Shown: piece after piece, positions 9,355-18,588 of the stretch
Position numbering within the stretch: the first letter of the stretch is position 1
Layout of the letters: the number at the start of each line of letters is the position of its first letter
Assembly: GCA_027729925.1 (NCBI GenBank)
Contig: JAQCEB010000003.1
Location: 10,439-74,438, forward strand
Length of the DNA stretch: 64,000 nucleotides
Reading direction: 5' to 3'
Source of the DNA: Actinomycetota bacterium
Lineage (GTDB): Bacteria; Actinomycetota; Acidimicrobiia; Actinomarinales; Actinomarinaceae
Position numbers and translations under genes: made by a program
Notes under the pieces: model-generated
Told to the model about the DNA's origin: nothing
The model's database searches: none
Seen by the model: only the letters and a program-made list of their open reading frames with translations

Positions 9355-10263
9355 ATGGGAAATGTAAATTTCGAAGGTAAAACAGTAATAGTTACTGGTG
9401 CGGGTAATGGCTTAGGTAGATCATACGCACTTGAGTTTGCCGCTAGAGGAGCAAATGTAGTTGTTAATGATTTAGGTGGTTCGGTTGATGGATCAGGAGG
9501 TGCAAATGCTCCTGCTGATTTAGTAGTAGAAGAAATTAAAAAAAATGGTGGGGAAGCAGTAGCAAACTATAGTTCTGTTGCATCAAAAGAAGGTGGTGAA
9601 TCTATAGTTACAACAGCTCTTGAAACTTATGGAGATTTACATGCAGTTGTTAATAATGCAGGTATTTTAAGAGATAGAAGTTTTTCAAAAATGTCAGAAG
9701 AAGATTTCTCACTTGTATTAGATGTTCATCTAAAAGGAACTTTCTACGTATGTCAACCTGCTTTTAATCACATGAAAGAAAAAGGCTATGGGAGGTTTGT
9801 AAATGTTGCTTCTCCATCTGGTCTTTTTGGAAACTTTGGTCAATTGAATTATGGTGCAGCGAAGATGGGGATTGTTGGCTTGACTAATGTTATGGCAATC
9901 GAAGGAGCTAAATACAATATTAAAGCTAATGTTTTAGCTCCCAACGCAACAACAAGAATGACTGAAGAACTTTTTGGTGAAGACTTTGCAAAAATGTTCA
10001 GTGTTGATAATGTAACACCTTTAGTTGTATATTTAGCTTCAGAAGAGTGTCAAACTTCTCATGAAATATTTTCTTGTGGTGCAGGCAGATTTGCTCGGGT
10101 AGGAATATCAACTCACGTTGGGTATTTTAACCCAAAAGCCGATGCAGATGATATTAGCAAAAATTTTGAAAAAATTAGAAAGATTAATGAACCAATTTAC
10201 CCAGGTAGTATTTTAGATGAAATGCCATTATTTAATGAAGCAATGCAAAAAGGAGATATTTAA
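9355..10263 (+). CDS. Short-chain dehydrogenase resembling the 3-hydroxyacyl-CoA dehydrogenase domain of MFE-2/HSD17B4
   Basis: Probably oxidises 3-hydroxyacyl-CoA with NAD+. The 302-residue protein shows the SDR cofactor motif TGAGNGLGRSYA (15-26), NDLGGS in the adenine pocket, NNAGILRDRSF, and the catalytic set around VASPSGLFG and YGAAK. The N-terminal pattern through NDLGGSVDGSGG is characteristic of the peroxisomal multifunctional enzyme type 2 dehydrogenase domain. It begins 3 nt after the acyl-CoA ligase and abuts an acyl-CoA dehydrogenase, which fits beta-oxidation. The R-stereospecificity expected for this family would match the MaoC-type hydratase encoded at 14993. Confidence 0.87.
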   Translation: MGNVNFEGKTVIVTGAGNGLGRSYALEFAARGANVVVNDLGGSVDGSGGANAPADLVVEEIKKNGGEAVANYSSVASKEGGESIVTTALETYGDLHAVVNNAGILRDRSFSKMSEEDFSLVLDVHLKGTFYVCQPAFNHMKEKGYGRFVNVASPSGLFGNFGQLNYGAAKMGIVGLTNVMAIEGAKYNIKANVLAPNATTRMTEELFGEDFAKMFSVDNVTPLVVYLASEECQTSHEIFSCGAGRFARVGISTHVGYFNPKADADDISKNFEKIRKINEPIYPGSILDEMPLFNEAMQKGDI

Positions 10264-11481
10264 TTGGTTTCAACGCTAACTGATAAATCTAATCCTGAGT
10301 TGCTTGTTAAAGAAAAGTTAACTGAATTAATTGAATTTAGAAAAAACTCTCAAACTTTACAAGAATTTTGGGGAAAGCAATTTGACTTAGGATTAGCATG
10401 GGTTCAATTTCCTGAAGGAGCTGGAGGATTAGGTTTAAATCCAAAATATCAACTGTTCATAAGTGAGACGCTAAGAAAAGAAGGAATCTCTCAACAAAAT
10501 CGAGTTGCAAACATATTAGGTATTGGTATGGGAGCTCCAACTATTGTTGAATTTGGAACTGAAGAACAAATAGCTAAATATTTAAGACCAATGTTCACTA
10601 CTGAAGAAATTTGGTGTCAATTGTTTTCCGAACCAGGTTCTGGATCAGATTTAGCAAGTTTGTCAACAAAAGCGGTTGATGACGGAGATGGTTATATTGT
10701 CAATGGACAAAAAGTGTGGACAACTTTAGGTCACTTAGCAAAATGGGGTCTAATTGTTACTAGAACAGATCCAAATGTTCCAAAACATAGGGGATTAACA
10801 TTTTTTATTGTTGATATGGAATCTGACGGAGTTGATGTACGCCCATTAAGACAAATAACTGGAGAAGCAGAGTTTAATGAAGTTTATTTTACAGATGTTA
10901 AAATTCCAAAACAAAATATGTTAGGAAGCTTAGGCGATGGCTGGAGGGTTTCTTTGGCAATTTTAATGAATGAGAGAGTAGCAATTGGCGGTAATGTTAG
11001 GGAACGAGGAAGCGGAGCCCCAGGTCACTTAGTTCAATTATGGAAAGATTTAAAACTTTCCGATCCAGTTACTAAAGATAAGCTTGTAAGTTTGTGGATA
11101 GAACAAGAAGCAGTTCGATTGACCAATATACGTGCTACGGAATTAAGGGAGAAGGGAATACCAGGACCAGAGGGTTCGACAAGTAAACTTTATGAAGCTG
11201 AAATTAACAAAGCATCTTATGAGTTTGGAATGGAAATGTTAGGTAATGACGGGCTACTCTTTCCAAGAGGATATGAACTAACACAACCAGAGTTAAATTT
11301 TGAAAATGAAACATTTGGATTTACAGATACACAAAGTTTATTTTTAAGATCAAGAGCTAACTCAATTGAAGGTGGGACTTCAGAAATAATGAGAAATATT
11401 ATTGCTGAAAGAGTACTTGGTTTACCAAGCGAACCTAAATCAGATAAAGATAAAGCTTGGAAAGATATTCCTAGATCTTAA
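10264..11481 (+). CDS. Acyl-CoA dehydrogenase
   Basis: FAD enzyme introducing the alpha-beta double bond in acyl-CoA and passing electrons to ETF. The TTG at 10264 directly follows the previous stop and is preceded by AAAGGAG. Motifs include WCQLFSEPGSGSDLAS (flavin and substrate contacts), VNGQKVWTT, and the C-terminal SRANSIEGGTSEIMRNIIAERVLGL region that carries the FAD-binding Arg and family signature. At 405 residues it is of normal length. It is cotranscribed with the ligase and dehydrogenase; ETF is encoded at 42707-44373. It ends on the base before the convergent thiN stop codon. Confidence 0.92.
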   Translation: MVSTLTDKSNPELLVKEKLTELIEFRKNSQTLQEFWGKQFDLGLAWVQFPEGAGGLGLNPKYQLFISETLRKEGISQQNRVANILGIGMGAPTIVEFGTEEQIAKYLRPMFTTEEIWCQLFSEPGSGSDLASLSTKAVDDGDGYIVNGQKVWTTLGHLAKWGLIVTRTDPNVPKHRGLTFFIVDMESDGVDVRPLRQITGEAEFNEVYFTDVKIPKQNMLGSLGDGWRVSLAILMNERVAIGGNVRERGSGAPGHLVQLWKDLKLSDPVTKDKLVSLWIEQEAVRLTNIRATELREKGIPGPEGSTSKLYEAEINKASYEFGMEMLGNDGLLFPRGYELTQPELNFENETFGFTDTQSLFLRSRANSIEGGTSEIMRNIIAERVLGLPSEPKSDKDKAWKDIPRS

Positions 11482-12087
11482 TTAGTAAATAATACAGTAA
11501 TTTCCCTCATCGCAGTTAATTTTTATCAATCTTTCAATTGATTCATTACGTAATGTACTAGTTGAACCAAAATTAATATTTTTATTTTGAAGATTCCATT
11601 TAGCTCCAGAAATGTTTAAATTTTTAATATTAGATAGTGGAAGTAAACTGAAAACTTGATGTAAATCTATTTCAATTGATTTGGGATTAAATACGATTTT
11701 TTGCTTTCCGTAAAACCAGGTTATTTTATTTGAGAATTTACTAATTGAAATTGTAATAAATATGGAAAGCAAATGGTCAATTTCACCATTTTCACCTCCA
11801 ATTATATCTATTGATTGAATTTCAAATTTTGAAACATAATCCATTGCAATTTCAAAATCAGTTTGATCTTTATCTTTTGGATATTTAATTATTTCAATAT
11901 TATTTTTGACTGATTCATTGAGTAAAATTTTATCAATTGAATCTAAGTCTCCAATTATCAAATCAGGAGATACCGAAATTTTATTTAAATGTTTTATACC
12001 ACTATCAACAGCTATTATTTTTTCATATTCTATTTTTTGTTTTATATCAGAAGAACATTTTCCTCCAATTGACATTAATATTTTCAT
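11482..12087 (-). CDS. thiN: Thiamine pyrophosphokinase
   Basis: Converts thiamine to thiamine diphosphate using ATP. The 201-residue protein carries VDSGIKHLNKISVSPDLIIG followed by the GDLDSID metal/ATP site, KYPKDKDQTDFEIAMDY and GGENGEIDHLLS, all hallmarks of the family. The C-terminal thiamine-binding half is less conserved but of normal length. The start ATG at 12087 follows a TAAGAT box with only about 3 nt of leader. Its stop abuts that of the convergent acyl-CoA dehydrogenase gene. No thiamine biosynthesis gene lies nearby, so a salvage role is plausible. Confidence 0.9.
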   Translation of the reverse strand: MKILMSIGGKCSSDIKQKIEYEKIIAVDSGIKHLNKISVSPDLIIGDLDSIDKILLNESVKNNIEIIKYPKDKDQTDFEIAMDYVSKFEIQSIDIIGGENGEIDHLLSIFITISISKFSNKITWFYGKQKIVFNPKSIEIDLHQVFSLLPLSNIKNLNISGAKWNLQNKNINFGSTSTLRNESIERLIKINCDEGNYCIIY

Positions 12088-12160
12088 TACACTTTCATCT
12101 TAATAATCAATTTATCACTATATATTTCTCACATAACACAGTTTGGTTAAGATATTTATC

Positions 12161-12787
12161 ATGAGCAATGAATATAATTTTAAAATTGGTGAAGAAGCTG
12201 TAAAAACTATTATAGAGTTAAGAGATAAAGAACCCGGAGACAAAGAATATGCTTTGTTCTTACAAATAGATGGAGTTCATGGCAATCAATTCACATACGA
12301 TTTAAGTTTTTTAGATATTAATCAAGCACGAACAGATGACTTAAGACTAGATTTTGGAAATTTACCAGTAATTATAGCGTCTAAGGATATTGATAAATTC
12401 GATGGCGCTAGCCTTGATATGTCAGATGATGAGTTTGCTCCAGGCTTAACTATGGATAATCCAAATACTCCTAGTCCTGCAATGATAGGGAATCCTGCAG
12501 ATTTGCCGGAATTAAAAGGTGAGTTAGCAGAAAAAGTTCAAGCTGTGCTTGAGAATCAAATAAATCCAGCAATTGCATCACACGGTGGAGCTGCACAATT
12601 AATTGGAGTTGAAGGTAATGATATTTATTTAAGACTTGGTGGTGGTTGTCAAGGTTGTGGTATGGCACAAGTTACACTTTCGCAGGGAATTGAAGCATCT
12701 CTCAGACAAGCTGTTCCTGAAATAGGTAATATTATTGATGCAACTGACCATGCAGCAGGTGAAAATCCTTATTTTGCTTCACACTAA
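12161..12787 (+). CDS. nfuA: NfuA-type iron-sulfur cluster carrier (HesB-like N-domain plus NifU C-domain)
   Basis: Carries and delivers [4Fe-4S] clusters to apoproteins. The N-terminal half (about 1-105) resembles an A-type/HesB domain without its cysteines, and the C-terminal half is a NifU-like domain with GGGCQGCGMAQ (C163, C166). This arrangement matches NfuA. The ATG at 12161 is chosen over a TTG at 12143 because the TAAGAT at 12148-12153 predicts transcription starting at 12160. The gene stands alone, facing thiN divergently and the oxidoreductase gene convergently with a shared 4-nt stop overlap. Confidence 0.88.
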   Translation: MSNEYNFKIGEEAVKTIIELRDKEPGDKEYALFLQIDGVHGNQFTYDLSFLDINQARTDDLRLDFGNLPVIIASKDIDKFDGASLDMSDDEFAPGLTMDNPNTPSPAMIGNPADLPELKGELAEKVQAVLENQINPAIASHGGAAQLIGVEGNDIYLRLGGGCQGCGMAQVTLSQGIEASLRQAVPEIGNIIDATDHAAGENPYFASH

Positions 12788-13755
12788 AACTTAATAACTG
12801 ATTTACCTATATTTTTCCTAGATAGAAAGCTTTCAAGAGCTAAATAAGTTTGTTCTAAATTAAAAATATTTTTTGGAACAATATCTAATTTTCCCTCGTT
12901 AACATAACTAACTAATTCTTGAAAATCTTCTGCTGTTTCATGAGGAGATGTATTAGTCCAACGGCCCCACCAAACACCGACAATTGAAACACCTTTTACC
13001 AGTGTTAAATTTAATGAAATTTTTGGTATTTCTCCATTAGCGAATCCAATTACTAAAAGTCGTCCATTAAATGCTGTAGCTCTTAATGCTTGCTCAGTAG
13101 CATTTCCACCAACAGGGTCTATAACTATGTCAACCCCCTTACCTTCAGTTAAATCTTTTACTGCTTCCTTTAAATCAACTTTGTCATACCTAATAATTTC
13201 ATTGCTACCAAGACTCTTTACATAATCTGCTTTTTCATCCGATCCAACTGCAGAAATAATTTTTAAACCCATAATTTTAGCCAATTGAATAGAAGCAGTA
13301 CCTATTCCACCAGAAGCTCCAAGAACTAATAGTGTTTCACCATTTTTAGCGTTTGCTCTTCTTTTAAGTGCATAATATGAAGTTCCATAATTTATAGGTA
13401 AGCTTGCACCAGCAAGAGAGTCAAACTCATTGTTAACTGGTATTACTAAATTTTTATTTACACTTACATATTCAGCAAAACCGCCAATTGTTGGAATACC
13501 AATTACTTTTGTGCCAATAGGTAACTTAACTTTTTCACCAATTTCTTCTATATATCCACAAACTTCATTTCCAGGTACAAAAGGTGGTTCCATAACGATT
13601 TGATATTTACCTTGAACTAGAAGTGCATCTGGAAAATTTACCCCTGCTGCCTCAACTTTTATTAATACTTCATTTTCAGAAATATTTGGTTTATTGTACT
13701 CTTTGACTTCTAAAAGTTTTGGGTCACCCAACTGGGTACAAACAACTGCTTTCAC
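12784..13755 (-). CDS. Zinc-independent quinone oxidoreductase / MDR-family NADPH dehydrogenase
   Basis: Likely reduces quinones or enoyl substrates with NADPH. The 323-residue medium-chain reductase has the GroES-like N-half (AAGVNFPDALLVQGKYQ, PFVPGNEVCGYI) and a Rossmann half with LVLGASGGIGTASIQLAKI and VGSDEKADYVKSLG. The zinc-binding cysteines of alcohol dehydrogenases are absent. The GTG start at 13755 is supported by TAGGAG upstream. It is the last gene of the minus-strand group kinase-MaoC-thiolase-reductase, so it may handle an enoyl-CoA or quinone step linked to fatty-acid breakdown, but the substrate is unknown. Confidence 0.85.
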   Translation of the reverse strand: MKAVVCTQLGDPKLLEVKEYNKPNISENEVLIKVEAAGVNFPDALLVQGKYQIVMEPPFVPGNEVCGYIEEIGEKVKLPIGTKVIGIPTIGGFAEYVSVNKNLVIPVNNEFDSLAGASLPINYGTSYYALKRRANAKNGETLLVLGASGGIGTASIQLAKIMGLKIISAVGSDEKADYVKSLGSNEIIRYDKVDLKEAVKDLTEGKGVDIVIDPVGGNATEQALRATAFNGRLLVIGFANGEIPKISLNLTLVKGVSIVGVWWGRWTNTSPHETAEDFQELVSYVNEGKLDIVPKNIFNLEQTYLALESFLSRKNIGKSVIKF

Positions 13756-13803
13756 TTAGTTACTCCTAATTTAGTAAAGAAACCTAAAAATAAAATTCGT
13801 AAT

Positions 13804-14982
13804 TTAAATAACCTCAAAAAGGCCGGCTGCTCCCATTCCGCCACCAACACACATTGTAACAACAACATATTTAGCACCTCTACGCTTACCCTCCATAAGT
13901 GCATGCATAGTCATTCTTGCACCAGTCATACCATAAGGATGGCCTATAGATATTGATCCACCATTTACATTGTAAATTTCGTTATCAATTCCTAAATAAT
14001 CTCTACAATAAAGAGCTTGAACTGCAAATGCTTCGTTTAGTTCCCAGAGACCTATGTCGTCAATAGTTAAATTAAATCTCTCTAATAATTTTGGAACAGC
14101 ATAGATCGGACCAATACCCATTTCTTCTGGAGCAAGCCCAGCAACTGCCATCCCTCTGTAGTAGCCAAGTGGAGTAAGCCCTTTTTTTTCAGCAACTTTA
14201 GATTCCATAATAACAACTGCTGCTGAGCCATCAGATAATTGAGAAGCATTTCCTGCAGTGATGAACTTACCTTCTCCATAAACTGGCACTAAAGTCGATA
14301 ATCCCTCTAAATTAGTTTCTGGTCTATTACCTTCATCTTTCTCTAAAGTGACCTCTAGTTCAGAAATTTCTCCAGTAACTTTATCTTTTACTAATTTAGA
14401 TGTGGTTGTTGTAATTATTTCATCCTTAAATAATCCTGCTTCCTGTGCGGTAGCTGTTCTAAGCTGACTTTGTAATGAATACTCATCTTGACTTTCTCTT
14501 GTTATGTTGTATTTAGAGGCTACTAAATCAGCAGTTTCAATCATTGGCATATAAGCATGTTTTGCATTGTTAGTTACCTGGGAGTCAATTTCTAATCTCA
14601 TTTCAGCTGTCTGAACTAGAGAAATAGATTCAACACCACCAGCAACAATAACATCCATATTATCTGTGATAATTTGTTTTGAGGCTGTAGCAATTGCCAT
14701 CATACCAGATGAACATTGTCTATCAATAGTCATACCTGAAACAGTGTGTGGTAAGCCTGCAGCAATTCCAGCTAACCTACCAATGTTTAAAGCTTGAGAT
14801 CCTTGTTGTTGAGCGCAACCTAAAACTACATCATCTATTTCAGCTGGATCTATTCCAGCTCTCTTTACTGCTTCAGTAATTGAATATGAAGCTAAAGTTG
14901 GTGCAGCTGTTTTGTTATATGCACCTCTATATGCTTTACCAATTGGAGTCCTCGCTGCTGATACAATTACTGCTTCTCTCAT
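13804..14982 (-). CDS. Acetyl-CoA acyltransferase (thiolase)
   Basis: Cleaves 3-ketoacyl-CoA with CoA to release acetyl-CoA, the last beta-oxidation step. The 392-residue protein has the acyl-binding nucleophile in DRQCSSG (C90), the NEAFAVQ motif, IGHPYGMTGAR (H348) and the second catalytic cysteine in MCVGGGMGAAG (C378). Length and motifs are those of the FadA/thiolase I group. It lies 10 nt upstream-to-downstream of the MaoC gene on the minus strand, with GAGGAAAAT in front of its ATG as ribosome-binding site. Confidence 0.93.
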   Translation of the reverse strand: MREAVIVSAARTPIGKAYRGAYNKTAAPTLASYSITEAVKRAGIDPAEIDDVVLGCAQQQGSQALNIGRLAGIAAGLPHTVSGMTIDRQCSSGMMAIATASKQIITDNMDVIVAGGVESISLVQTAEMRLEIDSQVTNNAKHAYMPMIETADLVASKYNITRESQDEYSLQSQLRTATAQEAGLFKDEIITTTTSKLVKDKVTGEISELEVTLEKDEGNRPETNLEGLSTLVPVYGEGKFITAGNASQLSDGSAAVVIMESKVAEKKGLTPLGYYRGMAVAGLAPEEMGIGPIYAVPKLLERFNLTIDDIGLWELNEAFAVQALYCRDYLGIDNEIYNVNGGSISIGHPYGMTGARMTMHALMEGKRRGAKYVVVTMCVGGGMGAAGLFEVI

Positions 14983-14992
14983 ATTTTCCTCA

Positions 14993-15454
14993 CTATTCTT
15001 GTACTATATAAAGACTTAATGCTTCAACTACAGCAGCTGGTTTTTCTTTTCCTTCTATTTCAATTGTTATAGTAGATTTTAACAACCAGCGTCCGTTTTT
15101 TTTGTACTGTACATCTGATAAAACAAATCTTCCTCGAATTTTACTATTAACTGGAACTGCCTCCATAAATCGAACTTTGTCAACACCGTAATTTACAGCC
15201 ATTTGCACTTTTTCTGGCATAAATCCAACTTCTGCTGACATAAACGAAACCAGGCTTAAAGTTAAATATCCATGTGCAATAGTTGTTCCCCAAGGAGTTG
15301 CTTTTGCCATTTCTTCATCAACATGAATAAACTGATGATCATTTGTTGCTTCAGCAAACTGGTTTATTCTTTCTTGGGTTATTTCAATCCAATTTGAAAC
15401 TCCTGTTTCTTGACCTATATATTTTTCAAGCTCATTTGCTGGAACAATATTCAT
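14993..15454 (-). CDS. MaoC-family (R)-specific enoyl-CoA hydratase
   Basis: Probably hydrates trans-2-enoyl-CoA to (R)-3-hydroxyacyl-CoA. The 153-residue hot-dog fold protein shows the hydratase 2 signature: TNDHQFIHVDEEMA with Asp/His, followed by TIAHGYLTLSL. It overlaps the kinase-like gene by 4 nt (ATGA) and is followed by thiolase. The R-specific product would be the substrate of the MFE-2-like dehydrogenase at 9355, so together they could form a complete R-type spiral; that pairing is inference. Confidence 0.88.
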   Translation of the reverse strand: MNIVPANELEKYIGQETGVSNWIEITQERINQFAEATNDHQFIHVDEEMAKATPWGTTIAHGYLTLSLVSFMSAEVGFMPEKVQMAVNYGVDKVRFMEAVPVNSKIRGRFVLSDVQYKKNGRWLLKSTITIEIEGKEKPAAVVEALSLYIVQE

Positions 15455-16467
15455 AATATCTCCTTTAAAAGATTTGGGTTCGAAGCTTTTTTAGCAAACA
15501 TCAAAGTACTGTTTCCAAATTCTTCGATTTCTTTTTTATTTACTTCTCCATAATAACCAAGTGAGTATCTTACGTAGACACCCTCCATAATCATTGCATG
15601 TTTCCAAAATGATAGTCGAATAAAATATTCGATATTTCTTAAGTCAGAATTTGTATTCTTTTCATACTCTTCTAATAGTGAATTTCTATCAATAAATCCA
15701 CTAGATAGAGTTGGAGCATTAATAAATGGAGTATCAATTTCATCTAAATTGCTCCATGAAGCAATCACGGTTCCTAAATCTGCAAGTGAATCTCCAATAG
15801 TGCAAAGCTCCCAGTCTAAAATAGCTGCTACAGAATTGTTTGATATTCTAACATTATCAAGTCTGTAATCTCCATGCACAATAGAGGTTCTTAACTGAGT
15901 TGGTATATTTTCAAAAAGCATTTTTGTTGCAAGATTTAAATCTTTTAGTTCTCTAACTTTTTGTGCTTCAAGTTGTTTACTCCATCGGGACAGTTGACGT
16001 TCAATATAATTTTCATGCTTTCCTAAATTTTTCAATTCTGTTTCCTGAAATCTAAAATTATGTAATTGAGCAAGAGATTGGATAAATGAATTTGAAATTT
16101 TTACTTTTTCTTCTGAAGTAAATTTGTTTGCAACGAAGTTATCTGCAATAGTAACACCATCAATAAACTCCATAATATAAAAATCTGAATCTGAGTGTAC
16201 ATTCTTATTTGTGAAAAAAATAGGTTTTGCGACAGGTATATTTGTTTTTGATAATTCTGATATTATGTTAAATTCTCTTTGCATATTATGAGCAGATTCT
16301 AAAATTTTTCCAAAAGGTGGTCGACGCAAGACATAAGAATTACTATCGTCGAATATTTTATAGGTTATATTTGACCTTCCAACTTTGAATTGCTCATACT
16401 CAAATTCTTTCTCGATCTCAATATTTGACGAAATAAATTCTCTTAAAGAATCTGTGAAATAATCCAT
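15451..16467 (-). CDS. APH-family phosphotransferase (ACAD10/11 kinase-domain-like)
   Basis: The 338-residue protein has an aminoglycoside-phosphotransferase kinase fold: RRPPFGKILESAHNM near the N-terminus, the catalytic loop IVHGDYRLDNVRI, and the metal-binding AILDWELCTIGD. This wording closely resembles the kinase half of ACAD10/ACAD11, proposed to phosphorylate 4-hydroxyacyl-CoAs so that the partner dehydrogenase can process them. A divergent acyl-CoA dehydrogenase of matching type begins at 16526, only 58 nt away, and MaoC and thiolase follow, which supports that role. Antibiotic resistance is unlikely. Transcription probably starts about 2 nt before the ATG, from a TATGAT box. Confidence 0.85.
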   Translation of the reverse strand: MDYFTDSLREFISSNIEIEKEFEYEQFKVGRSNITYKIFDDSNSYVLRRPPFGKILESAHNMQREFNIISELSKTNIPVAKPIFFTNKNVHSDSDFYIMEFIDGVTIADNFVANKFTSEEKVKISNSFIQSLAQLHNFRFQETELKNLGKHENYIERQLSRWSKQLEAQKVRELKDLNLATKMLFENIPTQLRTSIVHGDYRLDNVRISNNSVAAILDWELCTIGDSLADLGTVIASWSNLDEIDTPFINAPTLSSGFIDRNSLLEEYEKNTNSDLRNIEYFIRLSFWKHAMIMEGVYVRYSLGYYGEVNKKEIEEFGNSTLMFAKKASNPNLLKEIL

Positions 16468-16513
16468 TAATAAATATCATAAGAAAAATTTATCAACCAC
16501 TCAAGTAAATTGA

Positions 16514-16519
16514 TAGAAT
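16514..16519 (+). promoter_or_regulatory. -10 box TAGAAT positioned for a leaderless transcript
   Basis: TAGAAT ends 7 nt before the ATG at 16526, so the predicted first transcribed base is the A of the start codon. There is no Shine-Dalgarno sequence in front of this gene. Confidence 0.5.
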
Positions 16520-16525
16520 TGAGTA

Positions 16526-17731
16526 ATGGATTTCAATTTTTCAAAAGTATCTTTAGAGTTACAAAACAGATTGAATCAATTTTTTGATGATTATATTTTT
16601 CCTAATGAAATTGAATATGATAAACAAATTATTGAATCAGGAAATTCACTTTATATCCCGCCAATTTTGGAAGATTTAAAAAATGAAGCAAAAAATCAAA
16701 AACTTTGGAATTTATTTCTACCTAACAAAAAATATGGTCCCGGTCTTTCTAATGTTGATTATGCACCTCTAGCAGAGAAGATGGGACAAGTATGGTGGGC
16801 TTCTGAAGTTTTTAATTGCTCTGCTCCAGACACTGGAAATATGGAAATATTAGCTGAATTTGGTACTCAAGATCAGATTGAGGAATGGTTAATACCTTTA
16901 CTTAATGGAGAAATTAGATCATGTTTTGCAATGACTGAACCAGATGTTGCTTCCTCTGATGCAACAAATATTTCAAGTTCAATTGAATCTGATGGTGATA
17001 ATTATGTTATAAATGGAAAAAAATGGTGGACTTCTAATGCTATTAATCCAAATGCAAAAATATGTATATTCATGGGCGTAACAAATCCTGAAAACCCTCC
17101 ACATACTAGACAAAGTCAAGTTCTAGTTCCGATGTCTAGTAAAGGAATTACTATCAAAAGACCTATGACAGTATTTGGTTATGACGATGGATACACTGGA
17201 CATCCAGAAATACTATTTGATAATGTAGTTGTTCCTAAATCTAATATTATTGGTTCTGAAGGAATGGGTTTTAAAATAGCACAAGCAAGACTAGGTCCTG
17301 GCAGAATTCACCACTGCATGAGATCTATTGGTATGGCAGAGAGAGCTTTAAAACTTATGATTCAAAGAGTTGAGAATAGAGAAACCTTTGGTTCGAAGAT
17401 ATCAGATCAAGGTGTTGTTCAAAATTGGATAGCAAAATCAAGAATAAAAATAGAACAAGCAAGGTTGCTAACTTTAAAAACCGCTTGGTTAATTGATACT
17501 GTTGGGAAAGAACAAGCAAAAATTGAAATTTCAGCAATTAAAGTTGCAGTAGTAGAAGCAGCCTCATATGTAATTGATAAAGCAATTCAAGCTCATGGCG
17601 CAATGGGAGTTTCACAGGATACTCCACTTGCTAGAATGGCAGCTGGTGCAAGAGTTCTAAGAATTGCAGATGGACCAGACGAAGTGCATTTAAGATCAAT
17701 AGCTAAAAGAGAAATTAACAAATATAGATGA
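16526..17731 (+). CDS. Acyl-CoA dehydrogenase (ACAD10/11-like)
   Basis: FAD-dependent acyl-CoA dehydrogenase of 401 residues. Visible motifs are CFAMTEPDVASSDATN (flavin/substrate contacts), INGKKWWTSNA, GPGRIHHCMRSIGMAERA, and C-terminal AHGAMGVSQDTPLARM. The GRIHHCMR and TEPDVASSDATN patterns match the ACAD11/ACAD10 branch, which is fused to an APH-type kinase in animals; here the kinase is encoded divergently at 15451. The stop overlaps the next gene by 4 nt, making an operon with 3-hydroxyacyl-CoA dehydrogenase. Electrons would go to the ETF encoded at 42707-44373. Confidence 0.92.
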   Translation: MDFNFSKVSLELQNRLNQFFDDYIFPNEIEYDKQIIESGNSLYIPPILEDLKNEAKNQKLWNLFLPNKKYGPGLSNVDYAPLAEKMGQVWWASEVFNCSAPDTGNMEILAEFGTQDQIEEWLIPLLNGEIRSCFAMTEPDVASSDATNISSSIESDGDNYVINGKKWWTSNAINPNAKICIFMGVTNPENPPHTRQSQVLVPMSSKGITIKRPMTVFGYDDGYTGHPEILFDNVVVPKSNIIGSEGMGFKIAQARLGPGRIHHCMRSIGMAERALKLMIQRVENRETFGSKISDQGVVQNWIAKSRIKIEQARLLTLKTAWLIDTVGKEQAKIEISAIKVAVVEAASYVIDKAIQAHGAMGVSQDTPLARMAAGARVLRIADGPDEVHLRSIAKREINKYR

Positions 17732-18588
17732 TAGAAAAAATATTTGTTATTGGTGGTGGACAAATGGGAAGCCAAATAGCAGCGTTATCAGCAATTGCTG
17801 GTTATGAAACATCTATTTTTGACAGTGATGTAGAGAACCTAAAAAATAAAATAAAATTTTCAGATCAAAATATTAAAAATTTGGTTTCTAAGCACAAATT
17901 TTCTGAAGAACAATATGATTCTTTTCAGAAAAATTTAAAAATTGTGGAAAACATTGAGGAACCTTTAAACGAAACTACTTTCCTGATAGAAGCTGTAGTA
18001 GAAAAATACGAAGTTAAAAATGAGATTTTTAAAAATATTTCTAAAAAATTAGACAAATCAGTTGTTATAGCATCAAACAGCTCTTTTTTACCTGCTTCAG
18101 AATTATCAATTGATTGCGATTATCCCGAAAGATTTATCAATATGCATTTCTTCTATCCACCATTACGAATGGATTTAATTGAAATTTCATATCCATCTAA
18201 TTTTTCAAAAGAAATCTTAGAAAGAACTGTCAAAGTTAGTAAAAATATGGGAAGAACAGTAGTTGTTTTAAAAAAAGAAACCCCAGGATTTATAGTAAAT
18301 AGAATGCTATCCGCACTTATTGATGAGGCTTATCAACTTTATGATGAAGGAATTGCAGATTTTGAAGATATCGATATTGCAATTAAAAAAGGTTTGAATC
18401 ATCCACTTGGTCCTTTTGAATTGTCCGATTATTCAGGTTTAGATATTTACTATTATTCAAAATTAAAACAATTTAATGAAACTCAAAAAGAGAAAGACAG
18501 ACCTAAAACTTTTATAGAAGAAAAAGTTAAGAAAGGTGAGTTAGGTGTTAAGACCGGTAAAGGTTTTTATGACTACAAGAATGACTAA
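17728..18588 (+). CDS. 3-hydroxyacyl-CoA dehydrogenase (FadB2/HBD type)
   Basis: Oxidises (S)-3-hydroxyacyl-CoA to 3-ketoacyl-CoA with NAD+. The 286-residue protein has the Rossmann motif GGGQMGSQIA, the catalytic segment ASNSSFLPASEL, HFFYPPLRMDLIEI carrying the catalytic His, and ETPGFIVNRMLSAL leading into the dimerisation domain. Length is that of single-domain short-chain enzymes. The usual HFFNP is HFFYP here, a small departure. It overlaps the acyl-CoA dehydrogenase gene by 4 nt and shares a 4-nt CTAA stop overlap with the convergent PPOX gene. Confidence 0.9.
   Translation: MIEKIFVIGGGQMGSQIAALSAIAGYETSIFDSDVENLKNKIKFSDQNIKNLVSKHKFSEEQYDSFQKNLKIVENIEEPLNETTFLIEAVVEKYEVKNEIFKNISKKLDKSVVIASNSSFLPASELSIDCDYPERFINMHFFYPPLRMDLIEISYPSNFSKEILERTVKVSKNMGRTVVVLKKETPGFIVNRMLSALIDEAYQLYDEGIADFEDIDIAIKKGLNHPLGPFELSDYSGLDIYYYSKLKQFNETQKEKDRPKTFIEEKVKKGELGVKTGKGFYDYKND

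Noticed and set aside
15451..16467. Aminoglycoside resistance gene
   Set aside because: The kinase motifs match the ACAD10/11 kinase branch and the gene is embedded in beta-oxidation genes.
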